Shown here in pieces: positions 45,043 to 53,430 of a DNA stretch of 64,000 bases (the stretch's first letter is position 1; every line of letters begins with the position of its first letter). A model generated the notes under the pieces. The model did not search any database, had not been told where the DNA came from, and saw only the letters and a list, made by a program, of their open reading frames with translations. The DNA comes from CAWDVK01 sp963805715 (GTDB lineage: Bacteria > Actinomycetota > Actinomycetes > Streptosporangiales > Streptosporangiaceae): the NCBI GenBank assembly GCA_963805715.1, contig CAWDVK010000008.1, positions 1 to 64,000 on the forward strand. The letters run 5' to 3'. The translations under genes and the position numbers were made by a program.

Positions 45043-45798
45043 GGCGACAAGTGCCAGCCAGCCCTTGTTCGCCGTGGCGTTGTTCGCGCTGCCCCTTAGT
45101 GCTGCACGCGCTTGCCCGGAACGGGCCGCCTCCGAAAGCCTCGGTGATCCTGCCCCTTCGGCACGTCCTCGACGGCTTCCCGCCGTCCCGACCCGAATCC
45201 CTGCCGGAACGTCAGTAAGTATTGCACTGGGGAGACGGCCTTCGGGTGTGGAGTCCCGTGACCTCGGTCAGCCCGGCGACTGCATCTCCTCATAGCATCG
45301 CCAATGGCCACCGCCAGCCTTCAACCAGCTCATTAAGCGGCCGGACAGCGGGGGGTCCTCAGTGCCGATGCCTCAGGTGACCGTGAGCCAGCAGCCTGCC
45401 AGCGTCCGGAGTACGGGTGGTCGAGCGGTACACGTCGGCATGCCATCGGCTTGGCCACGTGCCAGTTCCGTGCCAGAACGGGCAGCCCAAGACGGCGATA
45501 TGCGGTCAACCGCGGTCTATAGACGGCCACGCCGACCTGGGTAGGTCCTGGTCGGTCTGAGCTGTGCCCGAGGAAATCTGATAAGGAAAAGGCCAGTAGC
45601 CCATCAAGGGGACAACTGACCAGTTCCTAGCTGACAGTCGTACAGCAGTGGAGTACAGCAACGCGGGCGCGCTACGGCGATCCTGAGCAGCCATCCGCAC
45701 ACGTGCCAGGCTGCACCGATTGACCGCGAGCAGAGACGTGCCGTTAGTTTGCATCCAGATGCTCAGCCTTGCTCCTCCGAGTCACACTGCCGCTGGCA
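45043..45798. other. gap: 5' region of exporter and att-like remnant
   Basis: Apart from the likely 5' extension of the exporter (to about 45150), no gene is seen. GGCCACGTGCCAGTTCCGTG, then CCAGAACGGGCAG (45453-45485) and GACCTGGGTAGG precede the tRNA-Ile-like fragment at 45578-45594. A similar series precedes the fragment at 20487. Confidence 0.5.
45578..45594 (+). repeat. tRNA-Ile-like anticodon fragment, second copy
   Basis: CTGATAAGGAAAAGGCC; two differences from the copy at 20487-20503. Confidence 0.3.
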
Positions 45799-46284
45799 TC
45801 ATGCCGGGAGGATGCGGTTGCCCCACGTACTGGTGGGGTTCACCCGGATGAAGTGCGCAGGCACCCCCTCGATCCACGGTTCAAGCCCGGCGCCGATGAT
45901 CGGCGCGCGCTCGGCCTCGGTATCCAGATGATGCGCCGCTCCCCGCACCAGCACGATCCACCCCTCGCGCGCCTCCAGATCGATCTGGTCGGCCTCTACG
46001 GCGACGTGATACTCGGCGTGCGCGATACCAGTGCGCAGGTCTTCGTCAAAGAGGGCGGGGTCCCACGTGCCCAGGACAATCGACTCGCCGTCGATCCTGT
46101 ATGTGGTCGGCAGCGCCGTGGGCCCATACCGGCTGTTGTAGACCAGACGCCCCAGACCACCGTTGGCGAGCAGCTGCATGCATTCGGCCTCACTCAAGGG
46201 CTCCAGCACACGCCAGGCACTCGCTCCGGGGTCGGGCGAAGCGGAACCGCTGGGAGAACTGAGATCGGCTTCATCGTCTGGCAT
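45799..46284 (-). CDS. pyridoxamine 5'-phosphate oxidase family protein
   Basis: Flavin-binding split-barrel protein of about 161 residues: LSEAECMQLLANGGLGRLVY, LPTTYRIDGESIVLGTW, VAVEADQIDLEAREGWIVLV. The type is common in actinobacteria (FMN- or F420-binding) and the enzymatic reaction is unknown. ATG 46284 is chosen; the frame is open to 46353. It appears intact. Confidence 0.82.
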   Translation of the reverse strand: MPDDEADLSSPSGSASPDPGASAWRVLEPLSEAECMQLLANGGLGRLVYNSRYGPTALPTTYRIDGESIVLGTWDPALFDEDLRTGIAHAEYHVAVEADQIDLEAREGWIVLVRGAAHHLDTEAERAPIIGAGLEPWIEGVPAHFIRVNPTSTWGNRILPA

Positions 46285-46921
46285 AGCTCCAAACCCTAGT
46301 CGCCCTGCCCCGGCGATGGCACGCGGGCTCGGCGCGTCGGTCGAGGCAGTCAACCTGCTTGCCGTCGTCGAATATCAGCAGGCTGGTCAGGCCCTAGTCT
46401 CATTCTTAGTCTCATTCGCCTACGTCCGGAAGCGTTCGGCGCGCACCACTGAGGACGGGCAGCCGAGGTCACAGACCGTCCCGACCTATGCCGGACCCAG
46501 CCGCGCAGACTTGGAAAGCATGTGGGCCTGCCAATCGTCGGTCGATGCGCTCCAACAGTCTGCGACGGCTGGCCAGGCGCCTGAGTGACCAACTGCGTGA
46601 CAACCGCCACGACAGCGGGCATACAACCGCGGACGCCCACAGACAATAAGGCCAGTTCAGAGTGAAGATTCAGGATGGCAGCGGATGCTCGCCGTTTGCC
46701 TGATAAGGAAGACGTCAAAGAACCTCCGAGCGGCACGGTGCTGGCCTGATTTTGGCCTCGCGATGACGCCAAGCGCCGCCAAACACTGCGCAGCGTGGAG
46801 CAGTGCTCCAGCAGGTCAACGCCGTCCTAGCTGGGAGCAGTGCCCGCAGATCTCTACGGATCTGAAGGCTGGGGATTCGAGTCCCTCCGAGCCCGACTCA
46901 TGCCGATAATCGCTCGTGAGA
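46285..46921. other. gap with att-like and tRNA-like remnants
   Basis: No gene supported. Contains GAGTGACCAACTGCGTGACA (46582), the tRNA-Ile-like fragment 46700-46716, and CTGGGGATTCGAGTCCCTCC (46869) followed by GAGCCCG, which looks like the T arm and acceptor of an unidentified tRNA. Confidence 0.5.
46700..46716 (+). repeat. tRNA-Ile-like anticodon fragment, third copy
   Basis: CTGATAAGGAAGACGTC; one difference from the copy at 20487-20503. Confidence 0.3.
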
Positions 46922-47341
46922 TCAGCCGTCGTCTCGGCAGAGGCAGAAGGGGTGCCCGGCTGGGTCGAGAAGCACTCGGACGTTCTCCTGCGGCTGGGCT
47001 GCGGCCACCGTGGCTCCCAGGGCGAGCGCCTCAGCGACCGCGGAATCGAGGTCGCCGACCTGGAAGTCGAAGTGCATCATCGGGCGCTGTGCCCCATCGA
47101 CGGGCGGCCATACCGGGGCTTGGTAGCCGGTCGCCTGCTGGAACACGAAGTAGATGGATCCCTGGGGAGCTGCGAGTATCGCCGTTCCTGGCTCCTCGTG
47201 ACCGATGGGCCAGCCGAGCAGCTCCGAGTAGAACTTCGCCAGGCCACTGGGGTCCGGAGCTTCGATGGCGGTTCCCCACCACATGCCGTCCGTTCGAGAG
47301 CGCACGCTCGGATCCTTTCGCAAAGCGGTGTCGTCGGTCAT
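46922..47341 (-). CDS. VOC family protein
   Basis: 139 residues, complete: WWGTAIEAPDPSGLAKFYSE, LLGWPIGHEEPG, MMHFDFQVGDLDSAVAEALA, LLDPAGHPFCLC. The last block keeps the C-terminal metal-side pattern. It resembles the small actinobacterial glyoxalase-like proteins with no assigned substrate. Neighbours are remnants, so context gives no hint. Confidence 0.83.
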   Translation of the reverse strand: MTDDTALRKDPSVRSRTDGMWWGTAIEAPDPSGLAKFYSELLGWPIGHEEPGTAILAAPQGSIYFVFQQATGYQAPVWPPVDGAQRPMMHFDFQVGDLDSAVAEALALGATVAAAQPQENVRVLLDPAGHPFCLCRDDG

Positions 47342-47531
47342 GTCAGCACGCTACCTCCGGTTCCGGACGGTCTCCTTCCGGATCGCTACCGCGACCAGAG
47401 ACGCGGTGAGGCCGAGCGCGTTGTGACGGCAGGCAGCAGGGCAAGGACGGCGATGGCCGCGCGCAGGCTGGCCAGGTCAGCGATGACTGGCGGCTGCGCG
47501 TGGCCATTCCGCCGAGGTCGCCGCGGCGATG

Positions 47532-48509
47532 TCAGGGCTCTTCACGCGGCTGATTGCGGGCGCGCAGACGGTCGTCGCCAGGAGTATCAGAGTTATCAGT
47601 CCACAGGTGAATTACCTCCTGGACGGCGCCAATCAGTGCAGCGCCGGCGACGCCCACCAGGGCACCGGCCAGGAATGTGTCGCGGTCATCCCTGCTTTGC
47701 GCACCGTGATCGACGCCCACCGCCACTCTGGCTGGTTCCTCGCCGGCCACCAGCTGTTCTAGCCACCCGACATATGTTCCTGTCTCAGTACTTGGCGGAA
47801 AGGATGACCAGTCGTAGTTCTCCGGAACGGCGAGGTTCTCGTAGATCACGGACAGCGGGAAATTGATGGGATGATTGAAAATCACCTGCGGCATTGCTGC
47901 CGTCTCGGTGACATCATTAGATGAGTAGCCAAAGTCCTTGCCCTGAACGAAGATAGAAAGCACTGCCTCGTTTGTCGCGGACGGAAAACCGATACTCCAT
48001 AGCCTGACGGTTCCCGGATAGCGCTCTCGGCCTGCGGAAACTCCTGAAACTGTCTTTGCAGCGCAAACGGATACTGGTCCTATGCACGAGCCAAACTTGT
48101 ACCCGTACGGCAGGTACACTTCGACCCGTGCGACATTATCGCTACTCGTCACCGCGACTGACGCCTGCAACAATATGGTGAGTAGATATCTAGAATCGCC
48201 TTTAGAGACTACTTCGTACGTCATTGAACCAACCGGCGCGTTCGTGGCAATACTGACGAGCGACGTCAGGGGAGTGGGCGGTTGATAGTCCGAGGGAAAC
48301 ACCAGCAAAGCGACAGGCAGAATGCCTACACCAATAAGCGCTAATATTACGGGCACGAAGAACTTCTTGTGCTTCGAAATCCGGCTAAGCAGCGACGGCG
48401 GCGGGTCGCCCTCTCGAGTTCTGGCCGGCATTGAGGGCTTATTTGCATCGACGGCAGGCCCGTCGCTGTTGCCGGTCGCCTGGCCCGCGACCGGGGATAT
48501 CTCTGTCAT
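47532..48509 (-). CDS. membrane-anchored protein of unknown function
   Basis: About 325 residues. A polar N-terminus is followed by one strong helix (FFVPVILALIGVGILPVALL), a long extracytoplasmic beta-rich part (about 190 residues, with paired Cys in FGSCIGPVSVCAAK) and a second helix (FLAGALVGVAGAALIGAVQE) near the C-terminus. AT content is clearly higher than in its neighbours, suggesting separate acquisition. No family recognised. ATG 48509 is preferred over a start at 48521. Confidence 0.65.
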   Translation of the reverse strand: MTEISPVAGQATGNSDGPAVDANKPSMPARTREGDPPPSLLSRISKHKKFFVPVILALIGVGILPVALLVFPSDYQPPTPLTSLVSIATNAPVGSMTYEVVSKGDSRYLLTILLQASVAVTSSDNVARVEVYLPYGYKFGSCIGPVSVCAAKTVSGVSAGRERYPGTVRLWSIGFPSATNEAVLSIFVQGKDFGYSSNDVTETAAMPQVIFNHPINFPLSVIYENLAVPENYDWSSFPPSTETGTYVGWLEQLVAGEEPARVAVGVDHGAQSRDDRDTFLAGALVGVAGAALIGAVQEVIHLWTDNSDTPGDDRLRARNQPREEP

Positions 48510-48521
48510 GCGACGGCCCAC

Positions 48522-48857
48522 CCCTCCCTGCCAATGCCAATGCTAAGTGACCTTCGATCACAGGGAAAGATCGCCCGAAGCCGCAGCGCCTGAGTCATCG
48601 CAAGGGCTTGCTGGCCGCAATCCTGGCCGCACGGCCGGCGAGCAGTGCGCCAGGCCGGGCGCGGGCTCGGGCACAAGCGCTCGCTTGCCCTGCGTGAGTA
48701 CGCGCTGGGGCTTGAGGCACTGGACCGGGTCGCACGCGGCGAGCCCCTGTGGCGAGTGCACGAGTGCGTCTTCGCGGTACTCGCGCTTGAGTCAGAGCCT
48801 GTGGACCCACGGCTGTGAAGGGCCAGGACCGCTCGCCGGGAGAAGGGGAGATGTCAC
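48522..48857. other. gap upstream of ATPase remnant
   Basis: No gene supported; frames here are short and low complexity. The last 15 bases hold AAGGGGAG, a ribosome site for the remnant at 48858. Confidence 0.45.
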
Positions 48858-49030
48858 GTGCCCGCTGACTATGAGCAGATCCGCGCAGAGAACATCGCCC
48901 GCTACGCTGGGACACGGCCGTGCTCGAACTCCTCGGTCAGCTCTACAGCGAGCGGTCGCATTTTCATCTTCGAGCTGATCCAGAACGCCGATGATGCCGA
49001 CGCGACCCAGATGACGTTCGAGCTACGGCG
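48858..49030 (+). pseudogene. sacsin-type HSP90-like ATPase fragment
   Basis: GTG 48858 has a strong ribosome site. Allowing for one missing G (run 48909-48911) and one extra T (about 48960), it reads ADYEQIRAENIARYAGDTAV, LELLGQLYSERSHF, IFELIQNADDADATQMTFEL. This is the N-terminal start of sacsin-like GHKL ATPase proteins, large proteins that also occur in bacterial defence loci. Nothing after FELR matches; the sequence after 49030 contains a 30-bp direct repeat (49032 and 49108). Confidence 0.65.
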
Positions 49031-49307
49031 GATCCTGTTGCCGAGCGTCGGCATTCCGCGACTATCCTGGGCGCCCGGCTCGGTTTGCCTTCCGGCGTTC
49101 CCGGAGTCCTGTTGTCGAGCGTCGGCATTCCGCGACCTGTACTGCTGGACCGAGCCGCCCACGTACGCCAGGAGTTCGGGATCCATGCGATTGAATCCCT
49201 TGCGGGCGTACCACTTCACCCTGCGGTGATCGGCGCATACCGTGCGTTCCGGGCACCTGGTGATGCCATCGGCGTAGGTGGCGGCTCCAGAGCCGCCGTC
49301 CTGGCCT
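49031..49307. other. gap before third att-like sequence
   Basis: No gene. Contains TCCTGTTG(C/T)CGAGCGTCGG repeated at 49032 and 49108 with CATTCCGCGAC following both, and a hairpin GGCGGCT-CCAG-AGCCGCC at 49280-49297. Confidence 0.5.
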
Positions 49308-49352
49308 CTCGTAATGAATAGGTCGTCGGTTCGATTCCGACAGGCGGTTCCA
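49308..49352 (+). repeat. diverged tRNA-Thr 3' half (third att-like copy)
   Basis: Matches the tRNA-Thr(CGT) 3' half from the anticodon loop to CCA with three changes. Two of them (A to G and T to C) are a compensatory base pair in the T stem (GTCGG TTCGATT CCGAC), so the copy derives from a functional tRNA of a different strain or species. There is no 5' tRNA half. It marks the far end of the second accretion zone. Confidence 0.8.
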
Positions 49353-49405
49353 GCAAAGCAGCAGGCCCCAGGCCCGCAGCAGCCAGTGCGCAGCTGACCA
49401 TGACG
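49353..49405. other. junction back to chromosome backbone
   Basis: Short noncoding stretch between the att-like sequence and the acyltransferase stop; nothing recognised. Confidence 0.4.
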
Positions 49406-50233
49406 CTACGCGCCTGTTTCCTCACCGGAGCGGCCGGGCCGGACTGCGGAGTCCCGGCCAGCATCGGTGCCCGTGGCTCCCCCGACCTCCTCGGCAGCCT
49501 GGGCACGGGCGGCGCGGCGGGCAGCCGCCGGGTCGTAGCGGACAGCGGGCGGCTGCTCGCCGCGCAGCTTGCCGAGCAGCGCGGTGATGTCGGCCATGAT
49601 GGCGTTCGTCGCGCCCCGCAGGACATCCCGGCTGAGCGGTACACCCTCGAACGCGGTCAGGTCTACCGGCGGCCCGGCTAGCATGCGCACGGTCTGGCGC
49701 GGCACCAGGTGCGGCTTGCTGCTGCCGTAAGGCAGGATCTCCTGGGCGCCCCACTGGGCGACCGGGATCACCGGGACGCCAGCGGCCAGCGCGAGCCGGG
49801 CCACTCCGGTCCTGGCTACCATCGGCCACCCGGCCGGGTCGCGGGTGGCCGTGCCCTCCGGGTAGATGACCACGCATTCACCAGCGGCCAGGGCCTGCTC
49901 GCCTTCCTGGAGCACCAGCGCCGCATCGGCCTCGCCGCGCCGCACCGGCAGCTGGCCGAGGACCCGCAGGAACGGGCCGATGAGCTTCACGTCGAACGCT
50001 GACGCCTTGATCAGGAACACCGGGTAGCGCCCCGCCTCATGCACGAACAACGACATCGCGGGCCAGTCAGCGTAGGACAGGTGGTTGGCGGCTACCAGCA
50101 TGCCGCCCTGTTGCGGGAAGTACTGATGGCCCTGCCAGTCTCGCTTCATCAGCGACTTGATCAGCGGAGGCAGCACCACCTTCGTGCCCGACCGCCACGC
50201 TGGGGAATAGCTCAGACCTCGTCGCCTGCTCAT
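49406..50233 (-). CDS. 1-acyl-sn-glycerol-3-phosphate acyltransferase family protein
   Basis: 275 residues. PlsC-type motifs: NHLSYADWP (H-x4-D, catalytic), FLRVLGQLPVRRG, and YPEGTATRD (phosphate binding). Transfers acyl groups to lysophosphatidate or related lipids at the membrane. ATG 50231-50233 (MSRRRGLSYS) is the likely start; the frame continues upstream without likeness. The C-terminal 45 residues are polar and low complexity. Confidence 0.88.
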   Translation of the reverse strand: MSRRRGLSYSPAWRSGTKVVLPPLIKSLMKRDWQGHQYFPQQGGMLVAANHLSYADWPAMSLFVHEAGRYPVFLIKASAFDVKLIGPFLRVLGQLPVRRGEADAALVLQEGEQALAAGECVVIYPEGTATRDPAGWPMVARTGVARLALAAGVPVIPVAQWGAQEILPYGSSKPHLVPRQTVRMLAGPPVDLTAFEGVPLSRDVLRGATNAIMADITALLGKLRGEQPPAVRYDPAAARRAARAQAAEEVGGATGTDAGRDSAVRPGRSGEETGA

Positions 50234-50276
50234 CGGTGCGGTCTCCCGCTTCTGGCCAGGGCGCTTGTCATGGCGA

Positions 50277-51215
50277 TCAGTCTCTCGTTTCCGGTGGGCT
50301 GCTGGTGGATGCAGGGCCCGGTAACCGGCTCGTGACGAAGTCAGCGATGATCGCGCCGAGTTCCGGGCCGGCGTCCTCCTGCAGGAAATGACCGGCACCC
50401 TTGAGCACGGGATGGTCGAGCCGCGCCGCGCCGGGGATCGCCGCCTTCAGGATCGGGGCCATCCCGCCGGTGATCGGATCGCGATCGCTGAACGCGACCA
50501 GGAACGGCTTATCCCAGCTGGCCAGGCGCTGCCAGGCAGCCCGGTTGGCCGGCGCGGCCGGATCGTCAGGGGAGGCGGGAACCAGGCCGGGCATCGCGCG
50601 AGGGCCGGCCAGGAACGCCTCATCGGGAAACGGCGCGTCATAGGCCGCGAGCACGTCGGCGGCCAGCTTGGTCTGGCAGCCGGACTGGACCAGCCGGGCC
50701 ACGCTCAGCTCGGGCGCGGTCCGCACGACCTCACGGAACCGCAGCCAGACGTCGGGCATCGGGTGATCACCCGTGGGCAGGCCAGTGTTGGCGGCGACCA
50801 CGCGGGCGAACCTGTCCGGATGCTCGGCCACCAGCCGCAGTCCGATCAGGCCGCCCCAGTCCTGCCCGACCAGAGTGACTCCGCGCAGGTCAAGCTGGTC
50901 GAACGCGAATGCCCGGATCCACTCGACATGCCGGGCATAGCTGTGGTCGCCGATCCGGGCGGGCTTGTCTGACCGGCCGAACCCGATCAGGTCTGGAGCG
51001 ATGGCGCGCAGCCCGGCGTCGGCCAGCACGGGCATGACCTGGCGGTACAGGAACGACCAGCTCGGCTCGCCGTGCAGCAGCAGCACCGGCTCGCCGTCGG
51101 CTGGTCCGGCTTCCACGTACGCGAGCTGCAGCCCGCCGACATCGACAGAGTGCGGGCGGTAGGGAAAATCTGGCAGCCCGGTCAGGCGATCCGCGGGCGT
51201 TCGGACGATCTGCAC
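50277..51215 (-). CDS. haloalkane dehalogenase-like alpha/beta hydrolase
   Basis: 312 residues. HGEPSWSFLYR supplies the oxyanion/halide region, VGQDWGG carries the Asp nucleophile, and KGAGHFLQED the catalytic His. The cap region and the DLIGFGRSDKP motif fit haloalkane dehalogenases; epoxide-hydrolase-like activity is less likely given the HGEP-Trp pair. Start GTG 51213-51215. It ends 43 bp before the acyltransferase start and may share its transcript. Confidence 0.88.
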   Translation of the reverse strand: MQIVRTPADRLTGLPDFPYRPHSVDVGGLQLAYVEAGPADGEPVLLLHGEPSWSFLYRQVMPVLADAGLRAIAPDLIGFGRSDKPARIGDHSYARHVEWIRAFAFDQLDLRGVTLVGQDWGGLIGLRLVAEHPDRFARVVAANTGLPTGDHPMPDVWLRFREVVRTAPELSVARLVQSGCQTKLAADVLAAYDAPFPDEAFLAGPRAMPGLVPASPDDPAAPANRAAWQRLASWDKPFLVAFSDRDPITGGMAPILKAAIPGAARLDHPVLKGAGHFLQEDAGPELGAIIADFVTSRLPGPASTSSPPETRD

Positions 51216-51302
51216 GTGGTCATGCTGTCACAGAAGCTGTCGGGGATATTACGGGTCGTCCACCTTGCCGACCGTGGGCGGCAGTCGTGGCAAGCTGTGC
51301 CA

Positions 51303-51680
51303 ATGGGCTCAGCTCAGCTGGTACGGCAGTTGTATGAGGCTTACCAGGCGCGCGACTGGCAGGCGGCGGAGGCGATCGTTCATCCCGACGCCATCGTGGA
51401 CATGCCGGCGACCTCAGAGCGGCTGGTCGGCCGTGCGCAGGTGGTCGGCTTCCAGCGCGATTACCCCGAGCCCTGGGGTGATCTGGCCGTGCTGTCCGTT
51501 ATCGAGAGCGGCAGCAAGGCTGCGGCCCAGGTCGAGGTGCGCGCGCCCGATAGCGTGTACCGGATGGCGGCGTTCTGGGAAGTGTGGGACGGCCTGCTGT
51601 GGCACGGCACCGAGTACTGGGTAACGGCAGGCGAAGCGCCGCCCCCCAGCCGGGCGCATTTCGTGGTGGGCGGACCGTGA
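51303..51680 (+). CDS. SnoaL-like / NTF2-fold protein
   Basis: 125 residues: VRQLYEAYQARDWQAAEAIV, HPDAIVDMPATSERLVGRAQ, VYRMAAFWEVWDGLLWHGTE. The NTF2-like cone fold with the opening helix is complete. These proteins are isomerases, cyclases or binding proteins; no function can be set. Divergent from the dehalogenase gene, so the 87 bp between them hold both promoters. Confidence 0.8.
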   Translation: MGSAQLVRQLYEAYQARDWQAAEAIVHPDAIVDMPATSERLVGRAQVVGFQRDYPEPWGDLAVLSVIESGSKAAAQVEVRAPDSVYRMAAFWEVWDGLLWHGTEYWVTAGEAPPPSRAHFVVGGP

Positions 51681-51716
51681 CCAGGGCCGGTCAGTCAGCG
51701 TGGCCGCCCGCTCAGC

Positions 51717-51992
51717 TCAGCGGCCGGCGGCCCCGGCCGCCGCTAGCAGTTGGCTGAGGACGGACGGGTCCCCGCCCGCTACATCGACGATCTTGGTACG
51801 GCTCGCGGCCCCGGTCACCAGCGTGACAGCATCACGCCGGACGCCGAAGGCGGCAGCGATCGCGGTCAGCGCGGCAGCGGTTGCCCGGCCATCGACGGCG
51901 CGGGCGCTGACCCGGACAACCAGGGCGCCGTCGTGTTCGCCGCCCACGGCCGTGCGCGGCGCGCCAGGGCGTACCCGCACGGTGATGCGCAT
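51717..51992 (-). CDS. DUF167 (YggU) family protein
   Basis: 91 residues from ATG 51990-51992: MRITVRVRPGAPRTAVGGEH, LVVRVSARAVDGRATAAALT, FGVRRDAVTLVTGAASRTK. This is the complete small DUF167 fold, function unknown. The upstream open frame (to 52118) overlaps the gene that ends at 52103 and is not conserved. Confidence 0.85.
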   Translation of the reverse strand: MRITVRVRPGAPRTAVGGEHDGALVVRVSARAVDGRATAAALTAIAAAFGVRRDAVTLVTGAASRTKIVDVAGGDPSVLSQLLAAAGAAGR

Positions 51993-52102
51993 CCTCCCAG
52001 TCTGCCCCGGCCGCCGGAGCGGCGCCCGGTAGCCGATCAGCATGCCGCCAGCGAGGACGGCCGACGCGGAGCCGGCCGTGCTCGCTGAGGCACGCGCGTC
52101 GC

Positions 52103-53281
52103 TCACGGCGCCGCGCACGTCCAGGTGCTGGGGACGGCCTGGCTGGCGGCCATCGGCTCCAGCATGACCGATGCACTGGTCTCGTTATCCGAACCGGTCC
52201 ACCGGTCGATCCACTCCCATGCCTGGCCGTCGGCGGTGAACACAGTCCGCGGCTGCCCGGTGCAGTAGGCGGTGGATAGCAGCCCTCCGTTCGCAGGACC
52301 CGGCGTCCATGGCCCGAGCATGGTCGGCGCGGTCGAGTACCCGGCCTGCACCTCGGTCGCGCCGCCGGCGGTTTTCAGCTGCGGCGGCCCGGTGCAGTAC
52401 CCGCAGCCGGGCGTCGAGTACACCATCTCCCACGAGCCGCCCGGAAGCTGATACGCGCCGACCCCCTCGCCATCGACGGCGGCCGCGGCGGCGGACGCGG
52501 CCGCGAAATGCACTCCGGCCAGGCCGGTGCTGCCCTGCCCGGTCCCATCGGTCCACCAGTAGTTGAGCTTCTGCTCCGCCAGGGTGCCCTGTGAGCAGAT
52601 GATCGCCGCGGCCCGCCCGCTGGTGATGATCGAGAAGTCCCCGTTGTCGTCGCATTGCCTCAGCGCTGGCTTGTGGGTCGACCCATGCGGGCCGCCTGCC
52701 TGATAACCGCACGGCCCGGCCGGCCCGTTGCATCCCATCACGTAGTAGGCCGGCGCGCGATAGGCCAGGCTGTCACGCGGTGCGTTGAACCACAGCATCC
52801 ACACCCCGTCCGGGCGGCGCACCATCCGCGGATTGAAGCATCCCGTCCCCGCCCGGCCGCACACCCAGTCCCACGTCCTGCCCCGGTCCGGTCCCCAGTT
52901 GTCCAGGGCCCTGGGGGAGAACAGCAAGCCCCGGTAGGTCCACGGACCGGACAGCGACCTCGCCGACTCCACCCCGAAACCGCAGAACGGCGTGTTCCTG
53001 TGGTTCCACTGGAAGCCGCACTTATACATCGTCCCGTACATGTAGTAGGTGGGGCCGGCCTGCACGATCGTCCCGTCATGCAGGTCATGGCCGGTGAGAA
53101 CGATCGCGGTCGCGGGAGCAGGACTGGCGGCGCGAGCCGGCCGGGCGGTGAGGCCCGCGCCCAGCAGCGCCGCCAGGCAGCAGCCGATGACCGCCGCCGA
53201 CCTGGCCCGAGCCAGCGTCCTGGCGGCAGCGGCTGGCGCACGTTGCCGCAGCCGGTCCGGCCGGGCAGGTCCGGTGATCAT
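52103..53281 (-). CDS. secreted glycoside hydrolase family 43-like protein
   Basis: 392 residues from ATG 53279-53281. A signal peptide (AVIGCCLAALLGAGLTARPA then RAA) is followed by a five-bladed propeller-like domain: HDLHDGTIVQAGPTYYMYGT, ARSLSGPWTYRGLLF, FNPRMVRRPDGVWMLWFN. These fit GH43/GH117-type folds, but I cannot confirm all three catalytic acids. It carries many Cys residues, suggesting disulphides outside the cell. Likely an exported polysaccharide-active or carbohydrate-binding protein. Confidence 0.72.
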   Translation of the reverse strand: MITGPARPDRLRQRAPAAAARTLARARSAAVIGCCLAALLGAGLTARPARAASPAPATAIVLTGHDLHDGTIVQAGPTYYMYGTMYKCGFQWNHRNTPFCGFGVESARSLSGPWTYRGLLFSPRALDNWGPDRGRTWDWVCGRAGTGCFNPRMVRRPDGVWMLWFNAPRDSLAYRAPAYYVMGCNGPAGPCGYQAGGPHGSTHKPALRQCDDNGDFSIITSGRAAAIICSQGTLAEQKLNYWWTDGTGQGSTGLAGVHFAAASAAAAAVDGEGVGAYQLPGGSWEMVYSTPGCGYCTGPPQLKTAGGATEVQAGYSTAPTMLGPWTPGPANGGLLSTAYCTGQPRTVFTADGQAWEWIDRWTGSDNETSASVMLEPMAASQAVPSTWTCAAP

Positions 53282-53430
53282 CGTTTGCCTGCCCCCGCTC
53301 CGGTAGCGCATCTGCGTCGCAACGCTGCTAAGACGCCTGGCGGGCACCAGCGGTTAACAGCCCGGCGGCGGAAATCGCGGAAATCCCGAAGATGGCCCGA
53401 TGTCAGAGTGGCTGGCTAGGGTCAGTGCTC

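Noticed and set aside
46840..46890. Complete tRNA with a CTA anticodon (amber suppressor)
   Set aside because: The anticodon loop would have eight bases and no 5' acceptor strand or D arm matches; at most a 3' fragment.
49216..49644. 142-residue minus-strand protein containing PPVGIEPTTYSLR
   Set aside because: This peptide is the familiar false translation of a tRNA 3' end; it comes from the att-like tRNA fragment.
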